48,019 bases of DNA, from NCBI RefSeq assembly GCF_029257255.1, contig NZ_JARICI010000011.1:1-48019 (forward strand), written 5' to 3'. The stretch comes from Sporosarcina sp. (lineage in GTDB: Bacteria > Bacillota > Bacilli > Bacillales_A > Planococcaceae). Numbering within the stretch: the stretch's first letter is position 1; each line of letters starts with the position of its first letter. The notes beneath the pieces were generated by a model. The model ran no database searches. It was not told where the DNA came from and worked only from the letters and a program-made list of their open reading frames with translations. Positions 16,320-24,686 of the stretch are shown here, piece after piece. The position numbers were made by a program, and so were the translations under genes.

Positions 16320-17531
16320 ATGACAAACCGTCGACTGTTTACATCAGAATCAGTTACTGAAGGCCATCCTGACAAGATGTGCGACCAAATATCAGATGCC
16401 ATCCTGGATGCGATTTTAACCGAAGATCCAAACGCGCGTGTAGCGTGTGAAACGAGCATCACAACAGGTCTTGTTTTAGTCATGGGAGAAATTACTACGA
16501 CAACGTATGTGGATATCCCGAAAGTTGTGCGCGATACAGTGAAAGAAATTGGCTATACTCGTGCGAAATACGGATTTGATTATGAAACGTCAGCAGTTTT
16601 GACATCTATTGACGAACAGTCACCGGAAATTGCGGCCAGTGTCAACGTAGCACTTGAAGCGCGTGAAGGTTCAATGTCAGATGAAGAGTTGGATGAAATC
16701 GGCGCGGGTGACCAAGGGTTGATGTTCGGTTATGCCTGCACAGAAACAGATGAGTTAATGCCGTTGCCGATCAGTCTTTCACATAAGCTGGCACGCCGTC
16801 TGACAGAAGCGCGAAAAGAAGAGTTAATTTCCTATTTGCGTCCTGACGGAAAAACGCAGGTAACTGTAGAGTATGATGAGAATAATAAACCTGTGCGGAT
16901 TGACACAATTGTTATTTCTACACAGCATCACCCGGAAGCAACGCTTGAACAGATTGAAAAAGATGTAAAAGAAGTGGTCATCAACGCGGTGGTTCCTAAA
17001 CATTTATTAGATGAAAACACGAAATACTTCATTAATCCGACAGGCAGTTTTGTAGTCGGTGGTCCTCAAGGGGATGCAGGCTTGACGGGACGTAAAATCA
17101 TCGTCGATACGTACGGTGGTTATGCACGTCACGGCGGCGGTGCTTTCTCTGGTAAGGATGCTACGAAAGTAGACCGCTCAGCTTCCTACGCAGCGCGTTA
17201 TGTAGCGAAAAATATCGTAGCAGCCGGATTGGCAGAGCATTGTGAAGTGCAGATTGCCTACGCTATTGGTGTAGCGAGTCCAGTGTCTATTTCAATCAAT
17301 ACATTTGAGACGGGCAGCCTGGCTGAGTCGAAACTGGTTGAGTTTGTTCGTGAATTATTTGATCTACGTCCGGCGGGCATTATCAAAATGCTGGATCTTC
17401 GCCGTCCGATCTATCAGCAAACGGCAGCTTATGGTCATTTCGGCCGTACGGATATTGACTTGCCATGGGAAAAGACAGATAAAGTCGAAGCATTGAAAGA
17501 GCTTGCGAGTAAATCAGGGGTTCAACAATAA
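16320..17531 (+). CDS. metK: S-adenosylmethionine synthetase
   Basis: MetK makes SAM from methionine and ATP. The 403-residue protein has [10 protein letters not shown] near the N-terminus (ATP site), [12 protein letters not shown] (about 120-131) and the P-loop-like GGGAFSGKD with KVDRSA (about 276-290). Length is normal. The ATG follows TAGGGGG. It is governed by the SAM-I riboswitch 300 nt upstream, which is longer than usual because of the extra hairpins. In B. subtilis it also lies divergent from pckA. Confidence 0.98.
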   Translation: MTNRRLFTSESVTEGHPDKMCDQISDAILDAILTEDPNARVACETSITTGLVLVMGEITTTTYVDIPKVVRDTVKEIGYTRAKYGFDYETSAVLTSIDEQSPEIAASVNVALEAREGSMSDEELDEIGAGDQGLMFGYACTETDELMPLPISLSHKLARRLTEARKEELISYLRPDGKTQVTVEYDENNKPVRIDTIVISTQHHPEATLEQIEKDVKEVVINAVVPKHLLDENTKYFINPTGSFVVGGPQGDAGLTGRKIIVDTYGGYARHGGGAFSGKDATKVDRSASYAARYVAKNIVAAGLAEHCEVQIAYAIGVASPVSISINTFETGSLAESKLVEFVRELFDLRPAGIIKMLDLRRPIYQQTAAYGHFGRTDIDLPWEKTDKVEALKELASKSGVQQ

Positions 17532-17544
17532 AAGAGTTCTATTT

Positions 17545-17583
17545 AAGCAGAAAGAGGAGAAATTCTTCTTTCTGCTTTTTTTC
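17545..17583 (+). terminator. Terminator after metK
   Basis: AAGCAGAAAGA (17545-17555) pairs with TCTTTCTGCTT (17567-17577), followed by T's. Confidence 0.9.
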
Positions 17584-17642
17584 TGTGTTCAAATAGTATA
17601 GTCTAATATATAGAAGATTCAGAAAGTGGGAGGAATAGAAGA

Positions 17643-19082
17643 ATGACAACTATACAGGAAACAACGTATGTGCTTGATATGGATGCAACACAGTTGAAGG
17701 CAGCACTGGATAGTGGACGTATTACTTCCAAACAGGCGGCAGAAGCCTATATTGAACATTGCAGAGCGACTAATCCAGCTGTAAATTTTTTAGTGGAAGA
17801 GCGATTTAGCCTGGCATTGCAAGAGGCAGACCAAGCAGATCAGCTAAGGAAAGAAGGAAATGCGCAAGGCAAACTGTTTGGAGTACCGATTAGCATGAAG
17901 GAATCATTTGATGTGGAAGGGATGCAGACGACAGGCGGGCTGCCTTATAGAAAAGGTTTAATATCTCAGACAGATGCAGAAATCGTCAGTAAGCTGAAAG
18001 CTGAAGGTGCCATTATAATTGGCAAGACCAATACGCCGGCACTCTGCTTTTGCCAGGAAACTGATAATGCGCTGTATGGCAGAACGAATAATCCTCGAGA
18101 TCTGTCAAGAACAGTGGGCGGATCGAGCGGTGGAGAAGGAGCAGCCATCGCATTGGGTGCAGCGGCAGCAGGAATTGGCTCGGATATTGGTGGTTCGATT
18201 CGTTTTCCGAGTCATTTCAACGGAGTCGTCGGATTTAAATCAGGGGATGGTCAAGTCTCTTCTCGCGGCAGCTATCCTGCAGAAGAGCATTCATTGCAGC
18301 AAAGAATGCTGGGCATTGGTCCAATTACCAAATCTGTACAGGACGCCAAAAGTATATACGAAATCATTGCAAATGAACCGCTGGAAGAAAAGCGGCTGGA
18401 AGACTTCGCGATTACCTTTATGCCCAAAATGAATTTGCCACTATCCACACAAACAGAAGGCTTTCTGCAGGCTGTTCGTGACTTTTTGTCAGAAGGTCTG
18501 CTGGTAGTGAATGATATTCCGCCCCACTTCAATAAAACTGCAGTACTCTGGCAGGAAATTATGTCAATAGACGGAGCGAATGGAGCAGCGTCTGAAGCGT
18601 TCGGCAATAGGTCCGCCCAGCCGCTGCGTGAGTTTTTATTGGATAAAGTAGGGAAACAGACAGAAGTACACCGCTATCTGTCTTGGGCATTGATCGGGGC
18701 ATCGCTCTTTAAGCCTTCCGATGAACGTGTGAAGGGAATAAATGCAATTATCGAAAAAGGAGATGCTCTGCTCGGCCGCTATTTAGACAAACGTATTTTG
18801 GTTCTGCCCGTCTATCACTCTGCTGCTCCGGCGCATGGCACAGTCTATAAAGAGTTGTTTTCTATCCGCAAGACCTACACGCGATACATTCCTTATGTAG
18901 CGTACGCGAACGTCTGGGGCTTGCCTGCTTTGACGATTCCAGTCGGTGCGGACAGGGAAGGCATGCCCATCGCTGTGCAATTAGTGAGTAAAGTCGGCAA
19001 TGAAGATGCGCTCTTCAAGCTGGGTGAACGGCTTGAAAAAGAATATAAAGGCTACCAACGTGTTATTCCGTCATTTACATGA
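17643..19082 (+). CDS. Amidase-signature family hydrolase
   Basis: The 479-residue enzyme carries the full Ser-cisSer-Lys apparatus: Lys86 in VPISMKES, the cis-Ser in GGSSGG (about 159-164) and the nucleophile Ser185 in SDIGGSIR. It lacks the C-terminal signs of GatA and stands without gatB/gatC, and the active-site surroundings resemble fatty-acid-amide-hydrolase-type amidases. The substrate is unknown. The ATG follows GGGAGGAATAG. The last 12 nt overlap the converging DUF3891 gene. Confidence 0.88.
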   Translation: MTTIQETTYVLDMDATQLKAALDSGRITSKQAAEAYIEHCRATNPAVNFLVEERFSLALQEADQADQLRKEGNAQGKLFGVPISMKESFDVEGMQTTGGLPYRKGLISQTDAEIVSKLKAEGAIIIGKTNTPALCFCQETDNALYGRTNNPRDLSRTVGGSSGGEGAAIALGAAAAGIGSDIGGSIRFPSHFNGVVGFKSGDGQVSSRGSYPAEEHSLQQRMLGIGPITKSVQDAKSIYEIIANEPLEEKRLEDFAITFMPKMNLPLSTQTEGFLQAVRDFLSEGLLVVNDIPPHFNKTAVLWQEIMSIDGANGAASEAFGNRSAQPLREFLLDKVGKQTEVHRYLSWALIGASLFKPSDERVKGINAIIEKGDALLGRYLDKRILVLPVYHSAAPAHGTVYKELFSIRKTYTRYIPYVAYANVWGLPALTIPVGADREGMPIAVQLVSKVGNEDALFKLGERLEKEYKGYQRVIPSFT

Positions 19083-19838
19083 GAAGTGCAACGTAACTGT
19101 TTCATTTGCTGAATGATCATAGGCGGATTGCAGTCCATTTTCTGCAATTTCTTTTTTGCTGACAACCTTTTGTATAATCTGGACAGTAAATGAATCTGTA
19201 AATGGAAAATCCTTGACCTTGATCGTCCTGCTGTCTACGAAATGTATACCGAAACGTCCGTTTGGCAGACCTGACAGGACATTGGGCGAAGGGATCCCAT
19301 TGCGGAAAAATAAATGTTCATTCGCCTTATCAGCATCCGGTTCATTAATACAGCAGTAAAGTGAAAAATTATCACCCAGCTGGAGCAGTGCGTAATGCTG
19401 TTCAAATAACTGCCAGTCAAAACCTTCTACTTGTTTGGAAAGTTCTTTTCTCCTACTATGCTCTTCTGCAATAAATTGCTGTGCCTTGGGTTCATCATTT
19501 CCATTTATAAATTGCTCATAATGATTGCTACACAGCATGGCGGCATAAGTATCTATCTTTTCGACTTGGTCAATACCTTGTTTATACAGGATGAGTTTTG
19601 GAAGGGAAGGAAAGTCTGTAAAACGAAAAGGAGCCGATTTTTTATCATGGAAAAATGGCTGACGGTCAAAAGCCCGCCACCCAATATCGTGGTTTTCTAT
19701 AGCTGTCAGAACCCTTTCACGCCATTTCAATCCCGGAAACAACTCTTTTTTCCAATGTGCCATAATATCTCTCGCCAGATGTCCGTGTTGATGCTGTTCA
19801 ATCATGACAAAATGTTCTTCACGTTCACGTACGATCAT
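19071..19838 (-). CDS. DUF3891 family protein
   Basis: The 255-residue soluble protein starts MIVREREEHFVMIEQHQHG and has ENHDIGWRAFD at about 47-57, a His-Asp pair typical of this HD-like family; an SNHYEQF block follows at about 104. Function is unknown for the family. It overlaps the amidase gene tail to tail. The start follows AAAGGATGAC on the minus strand. It shares no operon partner that tells its role. Confidence 0.78.
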   Translation of the reverse strand: MIVREREEHFVMIEQHQHGHLARDIMAHWKKELFPGLKWRERVLTAIENHDIGWRAFDRQPFFHDKKSAPFRFTDFPSLPKLILYKQGIDQVEKIDTYAAMLCSNHYEQFINGNDEPKAQQFIAEEHSRRKELSKQVEGFDWQLFEQHYALLQLGDNFSLYCCINEPDADKANEHLFFRNGIPSPNVLSGLPNGRFGIHFVDSRTIKVKDFPFTDSFTVQIIQKVVSKKEIAENGLQSAYDHSANETVTLHFSCK

Positions 19839-19855
19839 TCTGCGTCATCCTTTCT

Positions 19856-20440
19856 TTATTTATGTTTCTTTTGTATTTTTTCTTTTATTTTCTTGAATTC
19901 TTTTATTTCTTCTCTGTATTCTTTTTCGGCTTCAGTAGTACCGACGATTATTGGCTCTGCATTGTAGTCTATTCGTTTGCCGTAACGAATCAGTTCATAA
20001 ATAATCATTCCGTTATTTGGTTTGCCGTTCACTGTATTCATAGGAATTAAATCATAGAGTGCAAAATATAGCGAATAAAAGATAAACAGATTCCAAAATT
20101 TTTGGGTATCTTCCAAGTATCCATTCGCAAGCAGCGCATTCAATGTAAGAGCTATGATCAGGTTGGTTAAAATCGGTCCGGCATATATACAGATATAGGC
20201 AAACTTGCCTTTGGATTTAATTGAATCATATGAAAACCAGCTGTGTACGTGGTAATACCTTCTAATATCTAAAAATCCCAGTTTAAAAAGTCTGGGACCT
20301 GACCCAATCGTAAGCCGTGGGTTTTTTGCTCTAAAAAAACTGCTTATAATAAAATAGCCGGCTTCGCGGATGAAAGTGGTCACGGGCAGTATAATGAAGA
20401 TCGAGATGATTAGAAAGAAAAGATCCTTTAATCCAAACAA
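19856..20440 (-). CDS. M50-like membrane protein with degenerate metalloprotease motif
   Basis: The 194-residue protein has four or so membrane segments in the site-2 protease layout: an N-terminal segment containing FIREAGYF where the active family has HELGHF, then GSGPRLFKLG, then AGPILTNLIIA (like S/AGPxxN), then DLIPMNTVNGKPNNG where active members have NxxPxPPLDG. The two zinc-binding His residues are replaced (Arg25, Tyr29) and the Asp of the third motif is Asn, so protease activity is unlikely; Glu26 is kept. The C-terminus is a charged helix (EEIKEFKKIKEKIQKK). The start is preceded by AAGGGAGATGAG. Confidence 0.75.
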   Translation of the reverse strand: MFGLKDLFFLIISIFIILPVTTFIREAGYFIISSFFRAKNPRLTIGSGPRLFKLGFLDIRRYYHVHSWFSYDSIKSKGKFAYICIYAGPILTNLIIALTLNALLANGYLEDTQKFWNLFIFYSLYFALYDLIPMNTVNGKPNNGMIIYELIRYGKRIDYNAEPIIVGTTEAEKEYREEIKEFKKIKEKIQKKHK

Positions 20441-20541
20441 AAATACTCATCTCCCTTACTGAATAAATGATACAGTTAATTTAAAATACCCTTTATTGCT
20501 AAAATAAATCATTTTGACAATAAAAACAGGAGGAATACAAT

Positions 20542-20784
20542 CAGGCTAAAATAGCGGTAGAAAAACCATTTGATGATATAAAACAGGTACTCGAGGAAAA
20601 AGGACATGAAGTCAAAATGTTCGATAGTGATCAAGAATTGAAGGATTATGATATGGGTGTTGTAAGAGCATTGAGTGACGTAAATATAGATCAATTCGAC
20701 TTCCCGGTGGTAAGTATTGAAGGCGATTCGGTACAGGATATCGTCAATGATGTGGAAAAGAGATTGCATCGTAAATATAGCTGA
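20542..20784 (+). pseudogene. UPF0180 (YkuS-like) small gene lacking a start codon
   Basis: From 20545 an intact frame reads AKIAVEKPFDDIKQVLEEKG and ends at a TGA at 20782-20784, with the family pattern of YkuS/UPF0180 (about 80 residues). A perfect AGGAGG lies at 20528-20533, but 8 nt later, where ATG is expected, the codon is CAG; the sequence AT-CA-GGCT looks like ATGGCT with two bases inserted. No ATG, GTG or TTG lies in this frame back to a stop at 20521. It may be dead or use an unusual start. Confidence 0.75.
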
Positions 20785-20787
20785 AAG

Positions 20788-20819
20788 GCGGTTCTCCAAT
20801 TGGTGAGCCGTTTTTTTAT
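20788..20819 (+). terminator. Terminator after the UPF0180-like gene
   Basis: CGGTTCTCC pairs with GGTGAGCCG (one G-U, one mismatch) around AATT, then seven T's. Confidence 0.8.
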
Positions 20820-20854
20820 TGACAGAATCGAACTTAAACAGTACACTATTCAAC

Positions 20855-20872
20855 ATTGACTTGTGAGTCAAT
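20855..20872. promoter_or_regulatory. Palindromic operator upstream of the TetR gene
   Basis: ATTGACT and AGTCAAT are perfect 7-bp arms around TGTG. The site contains a -35-like TTGACT and lies 32 nt before the TetR start, as expected for self-repression. Confidence 0.7.
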
Positions 20873-20903
20873 CAATAATTAGAAATGAGTTGAAGCATCG
20901 ATT

Positions 20904-21524
20904 ATGTCCCCTAGAACAAGTGAAAAGTTTAAAGAAATCCGTGATGTTCGGCAACATCAGCTAAAGGATGCGGCAATCGAATTATTTGGTATGAAAGGTT
21001 TTGCGGCAACTAAAATTAGTGAGATTACGAACAAGGCAGAGCTAAGTCATGGTTTGTTCTATCATTATTTCAAATCAAAAGAAGAATTATACGTTACCGT
21101 TCTCGTAGAATTGCTGGAGACGATGATTGAAATGATTGATGAAGCAGAAGAACAATCCGAAAGTCCGCTGAAGCAATTGGAATGGCTGACAGATGTCACA
21201 CATTCCGCACCGTTGAGAGATGGAGTTTATCGTCATATTCTCATCATGCAGGCTCTATATTCCGATTATTTACCTGTAGAAACAAAAGAAAACATAGTGG
21301 AAAGATATCGTTTAATGGTGATTCGGATTTCTCAGATTATTGAAAGAGGCCAGCTGACCGGTGATTTCATTGAAGGGGAACCTGAAGAACTTGCGATTTA
21401 TCATTTATCTTTAGTTCACGGCTTACTGTTATCCAATGCGCGTAAAATGGTGCCGATCGAGTTGTCTGTAGATAAGGTGCTTCGTCAGCTGAAACGACAT
21501 GAAGCCCGGGGGGAAGACGCATGA
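20904..21524 (+). CDS. TetR/AcrR family transcriptional regulator
   Basis: The 206-residue regulator has an N-terminal helix-turn-helix (about 20-65; AAIELFGMKGFAATKISEIT and GLFYHYFKSKEELY) and a helical ligand domain. The ATG overlaps a weak GAGTTGAAG site. Its stop overlaps the MFS gene start by 4 nt (ATGA), so it almost surely regulates that transporter, repressing it until a drug-like ligand binds. The palindrome just upstream is its probable operator. Confidence 0.92.
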   Translation: MSPRTSEKFKEIRDVRQHQLKDAAIELFGMKGFAATKISEITNKAELSHGLFYHYFKSKEELYVTVLVELLETMIEMIDEAEEQSESPLKQLEWLTDVTHSAPLRDGVYRHILIMQALYSDYLPVETKENIVERYRLMVIRISQIIERGQLTGDFIEGEPEELAIYHLSLVHGLLLSNARKMVPIELSVDKVLRQLKRHEARGEDA

Positions 21525-22684
21525 ACCGAATGCTGAAACCAACGATTATTGCGATTTCAATGGCGACTGTTATGGCCGGAGCAGCGATTTCTCCTGCTCT
21601 TGGATTAATTGCCTCGAACTTCCCGGATGCTGATCCGGTCATGATCAAGCTGATTTTGACTGCACCTTCATTATTTATTATTCCATTTACTTTTATCTCG
21701 AGTTACCTGACTAGTAAAATCTCAAAACGCACTATTGTACTGCTCGGGTTATCAATCTATGTAATTGCCGGGGTAGGCGCGCAATTTACAAATACAATTG
21801 AGATGCTTCTTGCTTTCCGTTTTATATTGGGTGCAGGTGTCGGTTTAGTCATGCCGCTTGCGATTACGCTGATCAGTGACCACTTCAATGGTAGAGAACA
21901 GGTCAAAATGATGGGGTATAACTCCGCTTTCAGTAACTTTGGCGGAATTGTGACGATGATGCTGGCAGGTTATTTGGCAGCGATCAGCTGGCGGGCGCCT
22001 TTTAATGTCTATCTAATGGGTATAGTAATCTTTATCATGGTGTTTTTCTTTTTACCGAAAGATCAGCCCCGTAAAAAAGATAAAGATACTTCTAAATATA
22101 AATTGCCAAAAGCGGTATATGGCTATGCGTTAGCTTCGGCCGGTATCATGCTCGTCTATTATTCAGTTGCTACGAATATGGCATTATATCTTGAACAAAG
22201 CAATATAGGCGGTTCAGAACTGGCCGGTACCGTCATTTCATTTACGACAGTCGGCGGAATGATCACAAGCCTGACGTTGATTCAGCTGCAGGATGTGTTG
22301 AAGTCATATATTATTCCAATCAGCTTACTGGTTATGGGTGTTGCGTTTACCGGCTTATCCTTGAGTCATTCAGTTCCGGTTATATTGGCTTGTACATGTA
22401 TGGTTGGTTTCGGACAGGGGATTTTATTTCCGATCATCAACGTCAAAGCACTGGGCTTAGTGAATCCTTTACACAGTGACAAAGTGATTGCTGCCGTTTC
22501 AAGCTCTATTTATGTCGGACAGTTCAGTTCGCCACTTGTCTTGGATGGTATTGCCAGTTTAGCAGGTTTCTCTACAATCCGTTTCCAATATACTGTAGTA
22601 GGTATAGGGTTGGGAATCGCAGTAGTATTGATGATCTTGTACCGTATAATGAGAAGTGCAAAGCCTTCGATAGAAGAGGCGTAA
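21521..22684 (+). CDS. MFS transporter, drug efflux type
   Basis: The 387-residue protein has about 12 membrane segments with the MFS loop after helix 2 (SYLTSKISKRTIVL) and the acid/basic block FRFILGAGVGLVMPLAITLI. It starts inside the TetR stop and ends before a strong terminator, forming a two-gene unit. The likely role is export of a toxic compound sensed by the TetR protein; the substrate cannot be read. Confidence 0.88.
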   Translation: MNRMLKPTIIAISMATVMAGAAISPALGLIASNFPDADPVMIKLILTAPSLFIIPFTFISSYLTSKISKRTIVLLGLSIYVIAGVGAQFTNTIEMLLAFRFILGAGVGLVMPLAITLISDHFNGREQVKMMGYNSAFSNFGGIVTMMLAGYLAAISWRAPFNVYLMGIVIFIMVFFFLPKDQPRKKDKDTSKYKLPKAVYGYALASAGIMLVYYSVATNMALYLEQSNIGGSELAGTVISFTTVGGMITSLTLIQLQDVLKSYIIPISLLVMGVAFTGLSLSHSVPVILACTCMVGFGQGILFPIINVKALGLVNPLHSDKVIAAVSSSIYVGQFSSPLVLDGIASLAGFSTIRFQYTVVGIGLGIAVVLMILYRIMRSAKPSIEEA

Positions 22685-22698
22685 CAGAACGAAAAAAC

Positions 22699-22737
22699 AA
22701 TAGACGTCGCCGAATAAATCGGTGACGTCTATTTTTA
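22699..22737 (+). terminator. Terminator of the tetR-MFS operon
   Basis: AATAGACGTCGCCG (22699-22712) pairs with CGGTGACGTCTATT (22720-22733), one G-U, followed by TTT. Confidence 0.9.
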
Positions 22738-22742
22738 TTGGA

Positions 22743-22907
22743 TTACATTTGTGTTTCAGGAGTGTCCACTGTTTGATATTCTTTCATCAATGACTGAAGT
22801 GACAGCTCATACAACTGTTTACCGTCGATCTTAAATACCCCATTTGAGACCAACTCTTCAATCACTTCATCACGTTTTATTTCTACAATATTTTCTGTTG
22901 TCTTCAT
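22743..22907 (-). CDS. Small Fbp-like protein (FbpA-type)
   Basis: A 54-residue gene on the minus strand starts with ATG 8 nt after AGGAGG. The protein MKTTENIVEIKRDEVIEELV continues to GVFKIDGKQLYELSLQSLMKEY, the pattern of FbpA-type small proteins (Fur-regulated basic protein family), although this one is acidic rather than basic. In B. subtilis these help the FsrA RNA spare iron. No clear Fur box is visible upstream, so the iron link is inference. Confidence 0.6.
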   Translation of the reverse strand: MKTTENIVEIKRDEVIEELVSNGVFKIDGKQLYELSLQSLMKEYQTVDTPETQM

Positions 22908-23019
22908 CGTACTGTTCCTCCTTGATTCCCCTCCTAACTATAGCCGCTTTCTGTCCTATTTAAACTTCAACGCCTAAGTTATAATAGTGTGAATATTCCT
23001 AATAAAAACATCGTTTGTT

Positions 23020-23110
23020 AGTGTTTCCGACGGTATTCATTTACAGATGATTCCAAGTACGTCAATGGTACGGTGATCACAGCAGACGGAGGATGGCTTA
23101 TTAAGATTTT
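23020..23110 (+). pseudogene. C-terminal remnant of a short-chain dehydrogenase gene
   Basis: From about 23041 the frame reads TDDSKYVNGTVITADGGWLI, the unmistakable C-terminus of an SDR enzyme (YVNG-x-x-x-x-ADGGW). The rest of a ~250-residue gene is missing: a stop codon lies 30 nt upstream and no start is present. It is a decayed fragment between the Fbp-like gene and yitT. Confidence 0.7.
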
Positions 23111-23116
23111 TTTTGT

Positions 23117-23151
23117 TTATAGCTATGAATGTGAGGAAAGAATAGCTATAA
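23117..23151. repeat. 10-bp inverted repeat upstream of yitT
   Basis: TTATAGCTAT (23117-23126) and ATAGCTATAA (23142-23151) are perfect arms 15 nt apart. It lies 44 nt before the yitT start and could be an operator. Confidence 0.45.
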
Positions 23152-23194
23152 TCAATTTCATGCGAGAAAATGTAAGTCATCATGGGGGGTCAAT

Positions 23195-24052
23195 ATGTTT
23201 TTTATTGAAGCAAAACGAATTATAGTTGTTATTCTCGGGTCATTATTAATGGCTATATCATTAAATTTCTTTCTCATCAACGCCAATGTCTATGCCAGCG
23301 GGTTTGCAGGGGCAGCACAATTGGTTTCCAGTGTTCTTACGGACCAGCTGAATATTACAGTCGGTACGGGGGTCCTGTTGCTGTTATTTAATATTCCAGT
23401 TTTTATTTTAGGCTGGTTCAAAGTAGGCAAGGGCTTTACCATCTACAGTATTGTCTCTGTTGCTTTTATAACGGTATTTTTGGAAATACTCCCATTGACT
23501 TCTCTTTCAGACGACATCATGCTCAATGCAGTGTTTGGCGGAGTATTGGGAGGAGTAGGCGTGGGGATATCCTTAAAATTGGGTGCATCTACCGGTGGGA
23601 TGGATATCGTTGCGATGATCCTGTCGCGTATGCAGGATAAACCGATCGGAATTTTCTTCCTCATATTGAATGGCATACTGATTGTCTTTGCAGGAATTCT
23701 GTATGAGCCAGAAAATGCATTGTACACAATGGTTGCTTTATACGTTACGACATCTGTCATAGACATGATTCATACACGCCACGAAAAAGTCACGGCGATG
23801 ATCATTACAAGGCAGCCGGATGAACTGCAGCAGGCTATTCACAAACAAATGGTACGCGGTATTACGATCCTACCTGCAAAAGGTGCGTATTCAAAGGAAG
23901 ATAAAAGTATGCTGTACGTCGTCATTACACGCTATGAGCTGTATGACTTGGAGCGGATTATTAATGAAACCGATCCACAGGCATTCACCAATATCGTTCA
24001 GACAGTTGGCATCTTTGGCTTCTTTAGAAGAGAAGGCGAAAAACTTGTATAA
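23195..24052 (+). CDS. YitT family membrane protein
   Basis: The 285-residue protein has five or six membrane segments (about 5-170) followed by a cytoplasmic DUF2179 domain (about 190-285; GITILPAKGAYS, YELYDLERIINETDP). Family members are widespread in Bacillales, function unknown. The ATG follows GGGGGG. It is monocistronic, closed by a terminator. Confidence 0.87.
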   Translation: MFFIEAKRIIVVILGSLLMAISLNFFLINANVYASGFAGAAQLVSSVLTDQLNITVGTGVLLLLFNIPVFILGWFKVGKGFTIYSIVSVAFITVFLEILPLTSLSDDIMLNAVFGGVLGGVGVGISLKLGASTGGMDIVAMILSRMQDKPIGIFFLILNGILIVFAGILYEPENALYTMVALYVTTSVIDMIHTRHEKVTAMIITRQPDELQQAIHKQMVRGITILPAKGAYSKEDKSMLYVVITRYELYDLERIINETDPQAFTNIVQTVGIFGFFRREGEKLV

Positions 24053-24060
24053 CGAATGAA

Positions 24061-24088
24061 AAGTCAAGCGTCTGCTTGGCTTTTTTTT
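24061..24088 (+). terminator. Terminator after yitT
   Basis: AAGTCAAGC (24061-24069) pairs with GCTTGGCTT (24074-24082), one G-U, followed by six more T. Confidence 0.88.
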
Positions 24089-24240
24089 ACAGCTTAGAAT
24101 CATATAGATGGAAGGGTTTATTAAATGATTTTGATATAGGAATCCATAAAGGTAACAAACCAAATCTGGAACAATTTCGTAATGGAAGAGTCATAATTAG
24201 TGGAGATAACGTATACAAAAGGTTAATCGGAGGGATAGAT

Positions 24241-24666
24241 TTGAGATGGAGAATAGGTATGTTTGTTTTACTAATCGCTATGGGGGTAGTAGGGTGTACT
24301 TCCCTTGGTGAGCAGATGGATTTGTTAGATGAGCCACTACGTGAAGTGAAGGTTTCATATTTTGAAAACTATGGCGGGATGAATGAAGAGACGTTTCTTT
24401 CATTTGATTCGGCAGAAGATCTAGAGTTGTTTAGAGAAGCTATTACTACAGCTGTACAGTCTTCAGCTGAAATATCGTCGGATCCTGACTATGATTTGCA
24501 AGTAACATACAATTCCAATGATGGAGAGCTGCCGACTCACGGAATTCATATGTGGGCAGGAGAGGCAGTTACGTTTTTGTATATTGCAGATGAAGATGTT
24601 TATGCTGCAACTCCTCAAATGTCGAAGAAATTGAATGATCTGTTAAAAAAAGCACCTAACTCCTAA
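24241..24666 (+). CDS. Small lipoprotein, unknown function
   Basis: The 141-residue protein starts at TTG 24241, chosen because GGAGGG ends 6 nt upstream; it gives a signal peptide LRWRIGMFVLLIAMGVVGC with lipobox VVGC at residue 19. The frame is open further upstream to 24076 but that part runs through the yitT terminator and has no site. The mature part is acidic and soluble. I do not recognise the family. Confidence 0.72.
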   Translation: MRWRIGMFVLLIAMGVVGCTSLGEQMDLLDEPLREVKVSYFENYGGMNEETFLSFDSAEDLELFREAITTAVQSSAEISSDPDYDLQVTYNSNDGELPTHGIHMWAGEAVTFLYIADEDVYAATPQMSKKLNDLLKKAPNS

Positions 24667-24681
24667 AGGAGCCGGTGCTTT
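24649..24681 (-). terminator. Terminator of the gamma-carbonic anhydrase gene
   Basis: AAAGCACC (24649-24656) pairs with GGTGCTTT (24674-24681) with a CTCC/GGAG inner part; read leftward it is followed by seven T. It overlaps the 3' end of the lipoprotein gene. Confidence 0.82.
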
Positions 24682-24686
24682 CACTG

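Noticed and set aside
22908..23020. A Fur box upstream of the Fbp-like gene
   Set aside because: No sequence close to the GATAATGATTATC pattern is present.
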